Assembly: GCF_000255115.2 (NCBI RefSeq)
Contig: NC_018068.1
Location: forward strand, 1,707,977-1,771,976
DNA: 64,000 nucleotides
Source of the DNA: Desulfosporosinus acidiphilus SJ4
GTDB taxonomy: Bacteria; Bacillota; Desulfitobacteriia; Desulfitobacteriales; Desulfitobacteriaceae
Direction: 5' to 3'
Translations under genes and position numbers: made by a program
Notes under the pieces: generated by a model
What the model was told of the DNA's origin: nothing
Databases searched by the model: none
The model's input: only the letters and a program-made list of their open reading frames with translations
Shown here: positions 43,158 through 52,737 of the stretch, in pieces
Position numbering within the stretch: the first letter of the stretch is position 1
Layout of the letters: each line of letters starts with the position of its first letter

Positions 43158-44791
43158 GGGATTACTGAACAGTCCCCATATTTTTAGTTTCTAGGCAACA
43201 AACAAAATCTCCCAACTCGAAAAAAGGCGTTTCCCAAAAAAGGTACAAAAGATCCCGGAGGCGCTTCCCCAGGTTCATGATGATGAACTGTAAGCCAATG
43301 ACCGTCTCACTCGTTTCTTTGAGACGTACCATTATTCGACCTAGTCCATAACGACGTTTTCCTTCACCGAATTTCGCCTCGACTGCATTTCTTAGGCCTG
43401 CCTCTTGTTTCTCTAGCCGCCTTTGTTCTAAATGCTCTTTTTTATCCTTCGAGGGTCGACCTAGTTTGGGCCCGTTAAGCCGAATGCCATGTAACTTGCA
43501 GTACTGCAGGTTGTCTCGGTTCCGATATATTTTATCGGCAATCACGGATTCAGGATAGTTTCCATGGCGCTCCTTATAGGTTTCTACCGAATCAATCAGG
43601 GTGGTGCCCTCATTAAAGGCTTCCCAACTCAACTTCTCGATCCAAGCAAATCCGTTGACGATACTTATGGCAACTTTCGCTCCAAATTCTGTGGCTGCTG
43701 TTTTTTACCCCTCACAATCGGGCGAACATGCGGTTGGCTAATGCTCACGATACGCTCTTCTATAGTGTGGACTCGTTTGTCATACATGGTTTTTTGCTGT
43801 TCAAAGAGTGTTTGTATGGTTTCTAAGTCTTTTTGCTGCCGTTTACTGAGTCCTTCTGGGTACTTGGCTGATAGTTTCAAGACGATCTGAAGGTCTCTTG
43901 TAACGAAGCTCAGCTGTTTCCGAATGGCCTTGCGGATTTCACGACTTCTGGGTTTCCGATTCTTTTCTAACTTCAGATAGAGTTTACGTGCCTTTTGTCG
44001 ATAGGTTCTTGGCTTGAGCTCTTTCCCTATTTGATTCTCATGCAAGGTGTCCACCATGGCCTCTAACTTTTCCCGTGCGTCATTTAGTAGAGAAAAATCC
44101 GTGGGATATTTCACATCGGCCGGGGTGCATGTGGCATCCAAAATGAGTTTTCCGTGGTTTTGTTGGGGTGGTTGCTCACTGCTTGCTTGATCTTCACGAC
44201 GATTGTCGTCTGTACAACCTGAACTTGGTGGGGGAGTGTTTTGATCTTTATGATCTTCAGTTTCCGTCTTTGTTTCTCCCTTACATAAGGCTTCGTTCAG
44301 TTCAGCAATTACCTTAGCGTCGAGGCGTTTCCGAAAATGGACCATACTCGATGAATCGAACGGTGGAGTGGTTTGAAATTCCTCCAGCCCGATGAAGTAT
44401 TGCAAATAGGGGTTTTCCATGATTTGTTGGACGGTTTCTTCGTCGGAAAATCCACACTTTTCTTTGATGATGAGGGCACCCAATGCGACACGAACTGGTT
44501 TCGCAACATTTCCAGTATGCTTTGGGAAATGAGAAGCATATCGCTCTTCAACAACGTTCCAGGGAATCAAATCGGCCATCTTGACCCAACGGTTATTCGC
44601 ATCAAGTTTGCCGCCTGCAAAAAATCTGAAGTCTTCGAGTAAGCTAATTTGACCTGTAGGTTTTCGGTACATTTTCGTCCCCCATCTGCAAGGTTTTTCG
44701 ACCATATTCATCCTTTATCTTGCTTTATTATACCACGAAAATGGCCTTAGTTCCTACTCCCATGCAGGTTTCGAGGTTATTCAGTAATCCC
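43158..44791 (-). mobile_element. Insertion sequence (IS5/IS1182-like), 1634 bp, with inverted ends and 6-bp target duplication
   Basis: The ends GGGATTACTGAA (43158-43169) and TTCAGTAATCCC (44780-44791) are exact inverse repeats. Both sides are flanked by TAAGTA (43152-43157 and 44792-44797), a 6-bp target duplication that shows recent insertion. The only gene inside is a transposase read on the minus strand. The element landed in the leader of the GGDEF-EAL gene, 60 bp before its ATG, and so separates that gene from its original promoter region. Confidence 0.88.
43162..44672 (-). pseudogene. Transposase of the insertion sequence, frameshifted once
   Basis: The N-terminal part (44672 to ~43700) reads MYRKPTGQISLLEDFRFF, PVRVALGALIIKEKCGFSDE, ENPYLQYFIGLEEFQTTPPF and SSSMVHFRKRLDAKVIAELN, an IS5/IS1182-type helical domain plus the first catalytic region. 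The C-terminal part (~43690 to 43162) continues in the -1 frame with ATEFGAKVAISIVNGFAWIE, IADKIYRNRDNLQYCKLHGI and GLGRIMVRLKETSETVIGLQ, carrying the last catalytic Asp/Glu region. The break is at an A6 run (GGTAAAAAACAGCAG) near 43705. It fits a one-base deletion in a run of A, or slippage. Confidence 0.85.
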
Positions 44792-44850
44792 TAAGTAACG
44801 AATAATTTCTTGATAAATCGACATCAAGTGCCTCAAGAAGGAGTTTTCAG

Positions 44851-47010
44851 ATGTTTGCATCTAAAGTAAAGGGCTTACAAAGACTATATCGGTTTCTTAA
44901 GGATAACAAAACAATCTGGGTAGTGTATCTCGATATAGTTAATTTCCATGAAGTCGAATTTCGCTATGGCTACAAAGTTTGTCAGGAAATTTTAACTGAG
45001 ATTGAAAATGAGATATTCTTTACCCTTAAGAAACAACGTAATCTTTTCCTGTTCTCACATTCAGAAAGCAGAGGAGGGGACGACTTCGTTGTTTATTTTG
45101 TTCCTGGTGAAAATACCGACTGGGACATGTCCCAGCTACTTGACCGATGGGTTCGGCCTATGGAAGAGCGGTTCAACCGCAGGTTGAGCAAACTCGTTAA
45201 AGAAAAGATCCGATTGCGAACCGGAATCGCTCGGTGTGTTAACGTAGTCAGCAGAAGTGCTGATTATTTGCTCTATGCGGCGGTGAAAGAAGCTTTTCTT
45301 CTTAACAAATCTGAGCCAGATCCCCAATTTTTTGCCCGCCGCGAGGAGATTACTTATTTAATTGAAGAACCCGAAAAGTATATTAAAACTGCCTTTCAGC
45401 CCATTATCGAAACTCGAAACGGCGAGATTTTCGGTTTTGAAGCATTGACACGCATACCGGAATCCACCTGTTTTAATAATATTTCTGATCTCTTCCCCTT
45501 TGCCGAAAAAATAGGTCAGCTCTATCCAATCGAAACACTATGCCGGCGTCAAGCAATCAAAGCATATCCGGATGTGCGGCAAGACAAGGAACTTCTCTTT
45601 CTTAATATTAACCCTCAGATTCTACTAGACCCCGAATTTGCCTCAGGACAAACTAGAAAAATGCTTAATGAAAAAGGGATCGCTCCTTCTCAGGTTGTGC
45701 TTGAAATTACGGAACGAAGTGCTATAGAAAATTATGCAATATTTCGAGAAGCCTTAGACCATTATCGTGGTCAGGGCTATTTGATTGCTCTGGATGATTT
45801 GGGAGCAGGCTACTCCTCCCTTCAGTCGGTTGCTGAGCTTCATCCGGATTTTTTGAAAGTAGACCGCTCTTTAATTTCGGGAGTCCATGCCGATCCAACA
45901 AAATGGGCTTTACTGGAGACCTTTGTGACATTTTCCAAGCGAATCGGCTGCAGTATCATCGCCGAAGGGGTGGAAACTGATGAAGAAATGCGCACCGTCG
46001 TTCAGTTGGGTGTTGATTATGTACAAGGTTTTTTTGCAGCTAAACCTGATTTTAAACGCAAGAGCATCAATCCCATTGTGATGGAAATTCTTAATCCTAA
46101 ACGGCGATTAAAATACATTGAAAACAAGCCGATTATTTCCATGATTGAGCCCTTACCACTTTTCGAAACAAAGGTACTCGTAAGTGCTGTAGAATCTTAC
46201 TTTCGAGATCACCCGCATCAATGGCTGGTAGGGATTACTGAAGATTCTCGAATAGTAGGAGTTTTGCATCGGGATAGGTTATTTGCTGCTTTAGGTACGC
46301 GTTATGGGGTCCCTCTTTACTTAGAACGAACAGTTCCTATTTTAATGGATACTAATCCCCTGATTGTCGAAGACACTACCCCCTTGGAAGTGGTGTCTAG
46401 TTTAGCAATGCAGCGATCGGATGCCCAACTTTATGACGGGATTATAGTAGCCAATCAACGAAAGCCCATTGGGATGGTTTCTGTGGCCAATCTCATGAAA
46501 GCCATGTCCGAGAGGCAGATTCAACTTGCTCAAGGAGCCAATCCTCTGACAGGTCTGCCCGGCAATCTGCGGATTGATCAGGAGATTCGCCAGCACATAG
46601 AAAGAGATTTGATCTTTGGCCTTATTTACATAGACTTGAATAAATTTAAGTACTACAACGATCTTTATGGGTTTCAGCAAGGTGATCAGGCTATCAAGAT
46701 GTTAAGTGAGGTTTTGCAGACTATCATTAATTCTTCGGCGGAAGAAACTTTTGTTGGACATATTGGTGGTGATGATTTTATAGCAATTACTTCCTCTGAA
46801 AACTTGGAAGTCTTAGCAGCAAATATTATCAAGCGATTTGAGCAGGCTTGTGAACAGTTACCAGGAAAAGAAAATTTAAGCGTCGCTTTAGCCGGTCTCG
46901 TGATTAACACCACTGAGCAAAACTGGACCCCGCTCTTAGTTTCCGAGCGGGCGGCCAAGATTAAAAAAGAAGCCAAGGCACTAGGAGGAAACTCATTTTT
47001 ATTACGATAA
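44851..47010 (+). CDS. GGDEF-EAL-CBS-GGDEF c-di-GMP signalling protein
   Basis: 719 residues. An N-terminal GGDEF-like domain (~15-155) has GGDDF at ~75-79. The EAL domain (~175-410) keeps FGFEALTRI, LNINPQILLDPEF, LEITERS, IALDDLGAGYSSLQS, LKVDRSLISG and IIAEGVETDEE, so it should be an active phosphodiesterase that opens c-di-GMP. A CBS pair (~440-555) may sense adenine nucleotides. The C-terminal GGDEF (~560-715) has GHIGGDDFIAI. GGDDF deviates from GG(D/E)EF, so cyclase activity is uncertain. AGAAGGAG precedes the ATG. An insertion sequence lies directly upstream. Confidence 0.92.
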   Translation: MFASKVKGLQRLYRFLKDNKTIWVVYLDIVNFHEVEFRYGYKVCQEILTEIENEIFFTLKKQRNLFLFSHSESRGGDDFVVYFVPGENTDWDMSQLLDRWVRPMEERFNRRLSKLVKEKIRLRTGIARCVNVVSRSADYLLYAAVKEAFLLNKSEPDPQFFARREEITYLIEEPEKYIKTAFQPIIETRNGEIFGFEALTRIPESTCFNNISDLFPFAEKIGQLYPIETLCRRQAIKAYPDVRQDKELLFLNINPQILLDPEFASGQTRKMLNEKGIAPSQVVLEITERSAIENYAIFREALDHYRGQGYLIALDDLGAGYSSLQSVAELHPDFLKVDRSLISGVHADPTKWALLETFVTFSKRIGCSIIAEGVETDEEMRTVVQLGVDYVQGFFAAKPDFKRKSINPIVMEILNPKRRLKYIENKPIISMIEPLPLFETKVLVSAVESYFRDHPHQWLVGITEDSRIVGVLHRDRLFAALGTRYGVPLYLERTVPILMDTNPLIVEDTTPLEVVSSLAMQRSDAQLYDGIIVANQRKPIGMVSVANLMKAMSERQIQLAQGANPLTGLPGNLRIDQEIRQHIERDLIFGLIYIDLNKFKYYNDLYGFQQGDQAIKMLSEVLQTIINSSAEETFVGHIGGDDFIAITSSENLEVLAANIIKRFEQACEQLPGKENLSVALAGLVINTTEQNWTPLLVSERAAKIKKEAKALGGNSFLLR

Positions 47011-47077
47011 AGGCAATCCACCATTAAATAAACACTTCCTTTAAAGATTATAAGATTAAAAGGATGGGGGAATTAGG

Positions 47078-49006
47078 TTGTTAAGTAAAATTTCTAAAAT
47101 TCTAAGCAGTATTATCAAACTCCAAAATAAAGAATCTATCAAAGATATAAATGCTAGCAAACAATGGAGATTGGTCCAGATAAAAAAAAATAAGCCCCAA
47201 AAAGAACCTAAGGTGTTTAAACGTCTTGATAGTTTACTTGTAATAACTAATAAAATTGCAAAGAGCAAAATCTTTACAAAGTGCTTTAAGCGTTTTGGCA
47301 ATCTCAAAATAGCTTATAAAATTAATTCTTTAGTACTGATCATGTCGATCCTAATCGGGTTCGTCGGTTGTACAGGTTATACATATTACCAAAGACAGAA
47401 TCAAGATTTTAATAAAATGTATGCCAGCTCTTTATCGGCTGTTAAGTATTTGAATGAAGTAAGAGCTAATAACGGAGTGACAGAAGCTTTATCCATGGAG
47501 ATGATTATAGCTCCCATTGATGAAATTCGTAAACAAGAAATTCTTAAGAATCTTAAAAATGCAGACAATACTATTGATGCCTCTCTCAAAGCCTATGCTT
47601 CCATCAGTAAAAGCTCAGATGAAACGGCAAAGTTAACCAGCTTAAAGAAGGCTATCGCCAGTTACCGAAATGAAAGGCAAAAAGCCTTTGATCTTAGTGA
47701 ACAGGGTACAAAGCAGCAGGCCTATTTCGACTATACCAATAATGCTTTAACCTATGACGATGCAATACATATTTTGTTGTCTAATCTTATTTCCTATAAT
47801 CAAGAGTCTGTGGAAAAGACTTTAGCCCGTAATAATCAAGACTTTCTTCAGGCGGGAGGAATTTTACTTATGTTCCCAATTGCGGCAGTTGTCATGAGTT
47901 TATTCCTGGGCTTATTCGTGGCACGTCATTTTGCAAAACCCCTGCAGGTTATGTTAAAAAGTGTGAAGGAAGTTGAAAAGGGGAACCTAGTCAGCAACGA
48001 GGAAATTATTTACTCAACAGATGAAATTGGACAATTAGGCCTTGCCTTCGATACTATGCGAAATACTTTACGCAAGTTGGTCGGTGAAGTTTCACGCTCC
48101 GGTCACTTAGTATCAGGGTGTGCTCAAACTATTCAATCCATCACGAAGGATAACTCCAGCGCTTCGGAACAAATAGCTGAGACGATGGTTGCGGCTGCCT
48201 CCGATACGGAACAACAAGCAATTTCTATTAACGAAGCTTCCGCTGCTATCCAGCAGGTATCTGCCAGCGCCCAGCAAATTGCGGCTACAAGTCTTCTTGT
48301 TGCCGATTTAACAGAGAAAACATCTGTTACCACGAAATCAGGGAAAGAAACGATTGATAAGGTTGTCAAACAAATGTCTGTGATAGGCAGCAGAACAGAC
48401 CAAATCCAGAATACCATTGATAAACTTACAGTGAGTAATAGTCAAATTGAAGATATTTCGAAATTCATTAGTGAAATTGCTGCTCAAACCAATTTATTAG
48501 CCCTTAATGCTGCCATTGAAGCAGCAAGGGCAGGTGAACATGGACGCAGTTTTGCGGTAGTGGCTGATGAAGTCCGGAAACTAGCAGAACAATCTCGCGA
48601 TGCCTCGAAGCAAATTAGCTCTTTGCTTAATAAAAATCATGATAATATAACCTTGGTGGTTTCTGCTATGAATGATGCTTCCCATGACGTAAATGAGGGG
48701 ATAAAAGTCGTTGAAGTTGCAGGAGAAGCATTCTCTGCAAACTATGAACAAATTACTGAAGTATCCACTCAAGTTAGAGAAATTTCTACCTCTATCCAGC
48801 AAGTTGCCGTTGGCAATCAGCAGGTTGTGCACTCAATTTTCAATATACGAACTATCAGTGAGGATACTGCGGAACGCGTTCAATCTGTAACAGATAATAT
48901 TAAAGAACAAGTGACCACAATAAGTCATCTGACCACTGCCTGCCAAGATCTAACAAGAACAGCTCAAGAACTCCTGACAGCTATCGAAGAATTCAGAGTA
49001 AGTTAA
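47078..49006 (+). CDS. Transmembrane methyl-accepting chemotaxis protein, 4HB type
   Basis: 642 residues. A long basic N-terminal cytoplasmic stretch (~85 residues) is unusual. TM1 is at ~88-108. The extracytoplasmic four-helix-bundle sensor is ~110-255, TM2 ~258-282, and HAMP ([20 protein letters not shown]) ~283-335. The signalling domain has the tip [20 protein letters not shown] then [20 protein letters not shown]. It relays an unknown signal to CheA/CheW. TTG 47078 has AGGATGGGGG upstream. It follows the GGDEF-EAL gene by 67 bp and may share its transcript. Confidence 0.92.
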   Translation: MLSKISKILSSIIKLQNKESIKDINASKQWRLVQIKKNKPQKEPKVFKRLDSLLVITNKIAKSKIFTKCFKRFGNLKIAYKINSLVLIMSILIGFVGCTGYTYYQRQNQDFNKMYASSLSAVKYLNEVRANNGVTEALSMEMIIAPIDEIRKQEILKNLKNADNTIDASLKAYASISKSSDETAKLTSLKKAIASYRNERQKAFDLSEQGTKQQAYFDYTNNALTYDDAIHILLSNLISYNQESVEKTLARNNQDFLQAGGILLMFPIAAVVMSLFLGLFVARHFAKPLQVMLKSVKEVEKGNLVSNEEIIYSTDEIGQLGLAFDTMRNTLRKLVGEVSRSGHLVSGCAQTIQSITKDNSSASEQIAETMVAAASDTEQQAISINEASAAIQQVSASAQQIAATSLLVADLTEKTSVTTKSGKETIDKVVKQMSVIGSRTDQIQNTIDKLTVSNSQIEDISKFISEIAAQTNLLALNAAIEAARAGEHGRSFAVVADEVRKLAEQSRDASKQISSLLNKNHDNITLVVSAMNDASHDVNEGIKVVEVAGEAFSANYEQITEVSTQVREISTSIQQVAVGNQQVVHSIFNIRTISEDTAERVQSVTDNIKEQVTTISHLTTACQDLTRTAQELLTAIEEFRVS

Positions 49007-49127
49007 TTTAGTTTACAATATTTATTTACTTAGTTCATGAGGGACTAAAAGGTATAGTTTATCTATTATTGAGTATTACTTAGTATCGTAATTTAATTAT
49101 AGCGATAAATAGAACGGAGATGGTACT

Positions 49128-49601
49128 GTGTACAGTATGATGTATGGTGAGATTTCTTACGAGAAAATGTACTCAATTATCAAAGCATATTTATCGCAGG
49201 ACAGACACGGTGAATATAGAGTATCTATCGGTACTGACAGCCAAAATTTCGATGATACTAAAATACCCATTACAATCGGTATTCATAAAATTGAAAACTC
49301 CATTGGTAAAGGGGGGATTTTTTTCTCGGAAATTCGCAGAGTTAAAAAAATAAGTAATATTCGTCAAAAGATCTTCTATGAGACGAACTTAAGCTTGGAA
49401 TTAGCAGAAAAACTGGAAGAAAGATTCAGATACGATAAAATTCCCAATAAGATAGCGATTCATGTTGATGCAGGTTATAATGGACCGACCGGAAAATACA
49501 TAGCTGAGATCATGGGCTGGGTTAAATCTTGTGGCTTTCAATGCGTGATCAAACCGGACTCTTACATGGCTTCCAGTGTAGCAAATCGGTTGTCAAAATA
49601 A
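49128..49601 (+). CDS. YkuK-like (DUF458) RNase H-fold protein
   Basis: 157 residues. VSIGTDSQNFDD (strand with Asp), KIAIHVDAGYNGPTGKYIAE (second acidic strand) and VIKPDSYMASSVANRLSK at the C-terminus are the signature blocks of the YkuK family, which adopts an RNase H-like fold. Nuclease activity is not established. GTG 49128 has CGGAGATGG upstream. A terminator follows 14 bp after the stop. Confidence 0.85.
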   Translation: MYSMMYGEISYEKMYSIIKAYLSQDRHGEYRVSIGTDSQNFDDTKIPITIGIHKIENSIGKGGIFFSEIRRVKKISNIRQKIFYETNLSLELAEKLEERFRYDKIPNKIAIHVDAGYNGPTGKYIAEIMGWVKSCGFQCVIKPDSYMASSVANRLSK

Positions 49602-49615
49602 AATTTAAACTAGTG

Positions 49616-49650
49616 ACAAAGCCGGGGCGTTGGTGGCCTCGGCTTTGTTG
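49616..49650 (+). terminator. Rho-independent terminator
   Basis: ACAAAGCCGGGG pairs with CCTCGGCTTTGT (one G-U) around a 9-nt loop, then TGCG. It ends the ykuK-type gene. Confidence 0.75.
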
Positions 49651-49715
49651 CGTAAGGAATTAAGTAGAAACAATCGGGAATAATTATTTTGAAATACTAT
49701 TCGAGGGAGTTCAAG

Positions 49716-50318
49716 ATGAAAGAAGAAAATAATGCCGCCGAAAGGATTTTGAATAGTCCAGAGGATGAATCTTTAGAGGATGCATCTCTCTTTGAAGGTT
49801 TTGACATTGAACTTCATAAAAGAGATGTTCAGAGAATTGACCGGTTAGTCGATGACTACGAAAAGGGTATCTTGAATCGTTTAGAGGAAGAGTATACAAA
49901 CAAAACGACCTATCCCGACCGTTTAGCCGATCGAATCGCTCAATTTGGCGGGAGCTGGAGGTTTATAACTTGTTTTGGGATTTTTCTATTTGCTTGGATG
50001 GTGTGGAATGTTCTTCTTTTGACGAAGGCGTTTCATTTTGATGAACCGCCGTTTATCCTTTTGAACTTATGCTTATCATTCCTTGCTGCATTTCAAGCTC
50101 CTGTGATTATGATGAGTCAAAATCGACAAGCGGCCCGAGATAAACATGAGTCAGTTATAGACTTCGCCATTAATTATAAAGCAGAGCTGGAAATCGATGA
50201 TATTCAAAGTCATTTGCATCATATTGAAAGTAACGAAAAGAGAGACATGCAGGAGGTGAAATCTGAATTTTTAAAGCTCCGGGAGCTTCTTGAATCTATC
50301 GAAGCTAGGCTGGAATAA
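49716..50318 (+). CDS. DUF1003 membrane protein
   Basis: 200 residues from ATG 49716 (GAGGGAG upstream). The core reads RLADRIAQFGGSWRFITCFG, then two helices (IFLFAWMVWNVLLL and PFILLNLCLSFLAAFQAPVI), then MMSQNRQAARDKHESVIDFA, which is the DUF1003 signature. A charged N-terminal extension of ~65 residues and a C-terminal coiled coil flank it. The family is linked to magnesium/cation or membrane-stress roles only by weak evidence. Function unknown. Confidence 0.87.
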   Translation: MKEENNAAERILNSPEDESLEDASLFEGFDIELHKRDVQRIDRLVDDYEKGILNRLEEEYTNKTTYPDRLADRIAQFGGSWRFITCFGIFLFAWMVWNVLLLTKAFHFDEPPFILLNLCLSFLAAFQAPVIMMSQNRQAARDKHESVIDFAINYKAELEIDDIQSHLHHIESNEKRDMQEVKSEFLKLRELLESIEARLE

Positions 50319-50511
50319 TAAGTTTCAATTGCTTCTTTATGTGCTGCAACGGCTTCCTTTCTCGACAGAGTTTGGAGGACGTTTTGCAAGCTGCTGGCTG
50401 CGGACGCATATAGATAGAAATTTAAATACATACTAATAGCTGCTTGAAAAATGGAGATGCATTGAAAACTCCATCAATGAAAAGTAAGGGATTAAGGAGC
50501 TGTGATACCTT

Positions 50512-52737
50512 TTGCTGAGATTATGGAGATATATGAAATCCTATACTACATTAATTGTTACAGCAGTTATTTTAATTTTTTGTCAGGCTATGGCTGATCT
50601 GTCGCTGCCAGATTATATGGCGAATATCATCAATCAAGGGATTCAGCAAGGGGGTATTCTTAATGCCGTACCTGTTGCAGTTAGGAAAAGTGAGTTTTCC
50701 AAGCTTACTCTTTTCATGACATCCTCTGAAAAAGCTGAGGTTTTGAAAGATTATACCTTAATTGATAAATCCAGTGAGGCTTATGCAAGCTATGTTCAGG
50801 CTTATCCGACGTTGAAGAATGAACCTATTGAAGTTTTAACTACGACAGATCAAGCGGAAATTAGCAAGCTGAATCCGGTACTTGGCAGGGCATTCTTAAC
50901 TGTATCGGGTCTTGAGAAGATGAAGGCAGATGCCAAAGGAGGAGTTATTTCTTTTAATGGAAGGACAATTCCGGCTAATACAGATCTGTTTGCGATGATG
51001 TCGAGACTTCCCCCAGGGCAGCTTACCCAGATCAATCAAGATATCAATAAACAATTCTCTGCTTTGAACGACACTCTGATTACCCAGAGTGCCATAAGCT
51101 CAATTAAAGCAGAATATGCCGCTTTGGGTATGAATACTAATAAAATCCAAACTAATTATATTGGCCATACAGGTATCATTATGCTGTTAATCGCCTTATT
51201 CAGCGCTGCCTGCACAATCATGGTTGGTCTTACCTCGGCGATAATTGCAGCGGGTTTGGCTCGAGACCTGAGGAAAGGTATTTTTTCTAAGGTAGAGAGC
51301 TTTTCCAATACGGAGTTCGATCAATTCTCTACAGCCTCGCTGATTACAAGAACAACCAATGACATCACCCAAATTCAGACCTTAATGGTCATTATGATCA
51401 GAATGGTTTTTTATGCACCCATTATGGGAGTGGGCGGTGTAATCAGGGCATTAGGAAAGAGTAACTCAATGTCTTGGATCATTGCTTTAGCAGTTATAGT
51501 GCTGTTAGGTCTGATATTAATCGTTTTTTCAGTGGCAATGCCCAAGTTTAAGCTTGTCCAAAAACTTGTTGACCGGCTCAATTTGGTAACACGGGAGAAC
51601 CTGTCCGGTATGATGGTTATCAGGGCGTTTAATACTCAGAAATTTGAAGAAAACCGTTTTGACAGGGCAAATTCTGATCTGACGAAGACTAATCTTTTCG
51701 TCAATCGTGTCATGGTGATCATGATGCCTGCTATGACTGTGATAATGAACGGGACAACGTTGCTTATTGTCTGGGTAGGAGCCTCTCAAATTGCCAATTC
51801 CGGGATGCAGGTAGGAGATATGATGGCATTTATGCAATATGCTATTCAAATTATCATGGCCTTTTTAATGTTGTCAGTCATGTTTATCATGATTCCCAGG
51901 GCTTCCGTTTCCGCTCAGCGGATCGCAGAGGTTTTAGAAGTAAAACCTGTTATTGCTGATCCGAAGAACCCTAAATCCTTTACATCTCAAATTAAAGGAG
52001 AATTAGTCTTTAAGGATGTCTCCTTCAGATATCCCGGTGCCGAGGAAGATGCGTTACATGGTATATGTCTCAGAGCCTTACCGAATCAAACGACAGCTAT
52101 TATCGGGTCGACAGGTGCAGGTAAAACGACCCTTATTAATCTAATTCCTCGCTATTATGATGTCACAGGGGGTGCCATATTGCTCGATGGAGTGGATGTC
52201 CGGGAGGTAACTCAACATGAACTTCATGAAAAGATTGGCTACGTGCCGCAGAGAGGCATCTTGTTCAGCGGTACAATTGAATCCAACTTGCGTTTTGCTG
52301 ATGACTCTGCTTCAAACGAAGAGATAATGAAAGCAGCGGAAATTGCTCAAGCTGTAGAGTTTATCAAGGAAAAACCGGATGGCCTATTGACTGGGATTTC
52401 CCAAGGAGGGACCAATGTCTCCGGCGGTCAGAAGCAGAGGTTATCCATTGCCCGGGCTCTAGTTAAGAAGCCGGAAATTTACATTTTTGATGACAGCTTT
52501 TCAGCTTTGGACTTTAAGACCGATGCTGCACTCCGCAAGGCTCTTAAGGCTGAAACAGAAGGATGTACGGTTATTATTGTAGCCCAGCGTATTTCTACCA
52601 TCATGAATGCCGAGCAAATTATCGTACTTGAGGAAGGAAAAGTAGTAGGAATAGGTACCCACGAGGAACTCATGGAAACTTGCAAGGCCTATCAAGAAAT
52701 TGCTTTATCTCAGTTCTCCAAGGAGGAATTGGCGTGA
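50512..52737 (+). CDS. ABC exporter half-transporter with degenerate ATPase site (subunit 1)
   Basis: 741 residues. A membrane domain of six helices (~10-455) has an unusually large insert of ~160 residues between helices 1 and 2 (~35-215). The nucleotide-binding domain has Walker A GSTGAGKTT, signature VSGGQKQRLS and Walker B YIFDDSF, in which Asp replaces the catalytic Glu, followed by SALD. A lost Glu in one half is the mark of asymmetric heterodimeric exporters such as BmrC/D. TTG 50512 follows AAGGAG by 12 nt. The partner gene overlaps its stop by 4 bp (GTGA). Exports an unknown compound, possibly a drug or lipid. Confidence 0.9.
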   Translation: MLRLWRYMKSYTTLIVTAVILIFCQAMADLSLPDYMANIINQGIQQGGILNAVPVAVRKSEFSKLTLFMTSSEKAEVLKDYTLIDKSSEAYASYVQAYPTLKNEPIEVLTTTDQAEISKLNPVLGRAFLTVSGLEKMKADAKGGVISFNGRTIPANTDLFAMMSRLPPGQLTQINQDINKQFSALNDTLITQSAISSIKAEYAALGMNTNKIQTNYIGHTGIIMLLIALFSAACTIMVGLTSAIIAAGLARDLRKGIFSKVESFSNTEFDQFSTASLITRTTNDITQIQTLMVIMIRMVFYAPIMGVGGVIRALGKSNSMSWIIALAVIVLLGLILIVFSVAMPKFKLVQKLVDRLNLVTRENLSGMMVIRAFNTQKFEENRFDRANSDLTKTNLFVNRVMVIMMPAMTVIMNGTTLLIVWVGASQIANSGMQVGDMMAFMQYAIQIIMAFLMLSVMFIMIPRASVSAQRIAEVLEVKPVIADPKNPKSFTSQIKGELVFKDVSFRYPGAEEDALHGICLRALPNQTTAIIGSTGAGKTTLINLIPRYYDVTGGAILLDGVDVREVTQHELHEKIGYVPQRGILFSGTIESNLRFADDSASNEEIMKAAEIAQAVEFIKEKPDGLLTGISQGGTNVSGGQKQRLSIARALVKKPEIYIFDDSFSALDFKTDAALRKALKAETEGCTVIIVAQRISTIMNAEQIIVLEEGKVVGIGTHEELMETCKAYQEIALSQFSKEELA

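Noticed and set aside
43700-43712. Programmed -1 frameshift signal in the transposase
   Set aside because: The run is not phased as the classic X XXY YYZ heptamer with AAA-AAG/AAC in the zero frame; a one-base deletion is simpler.
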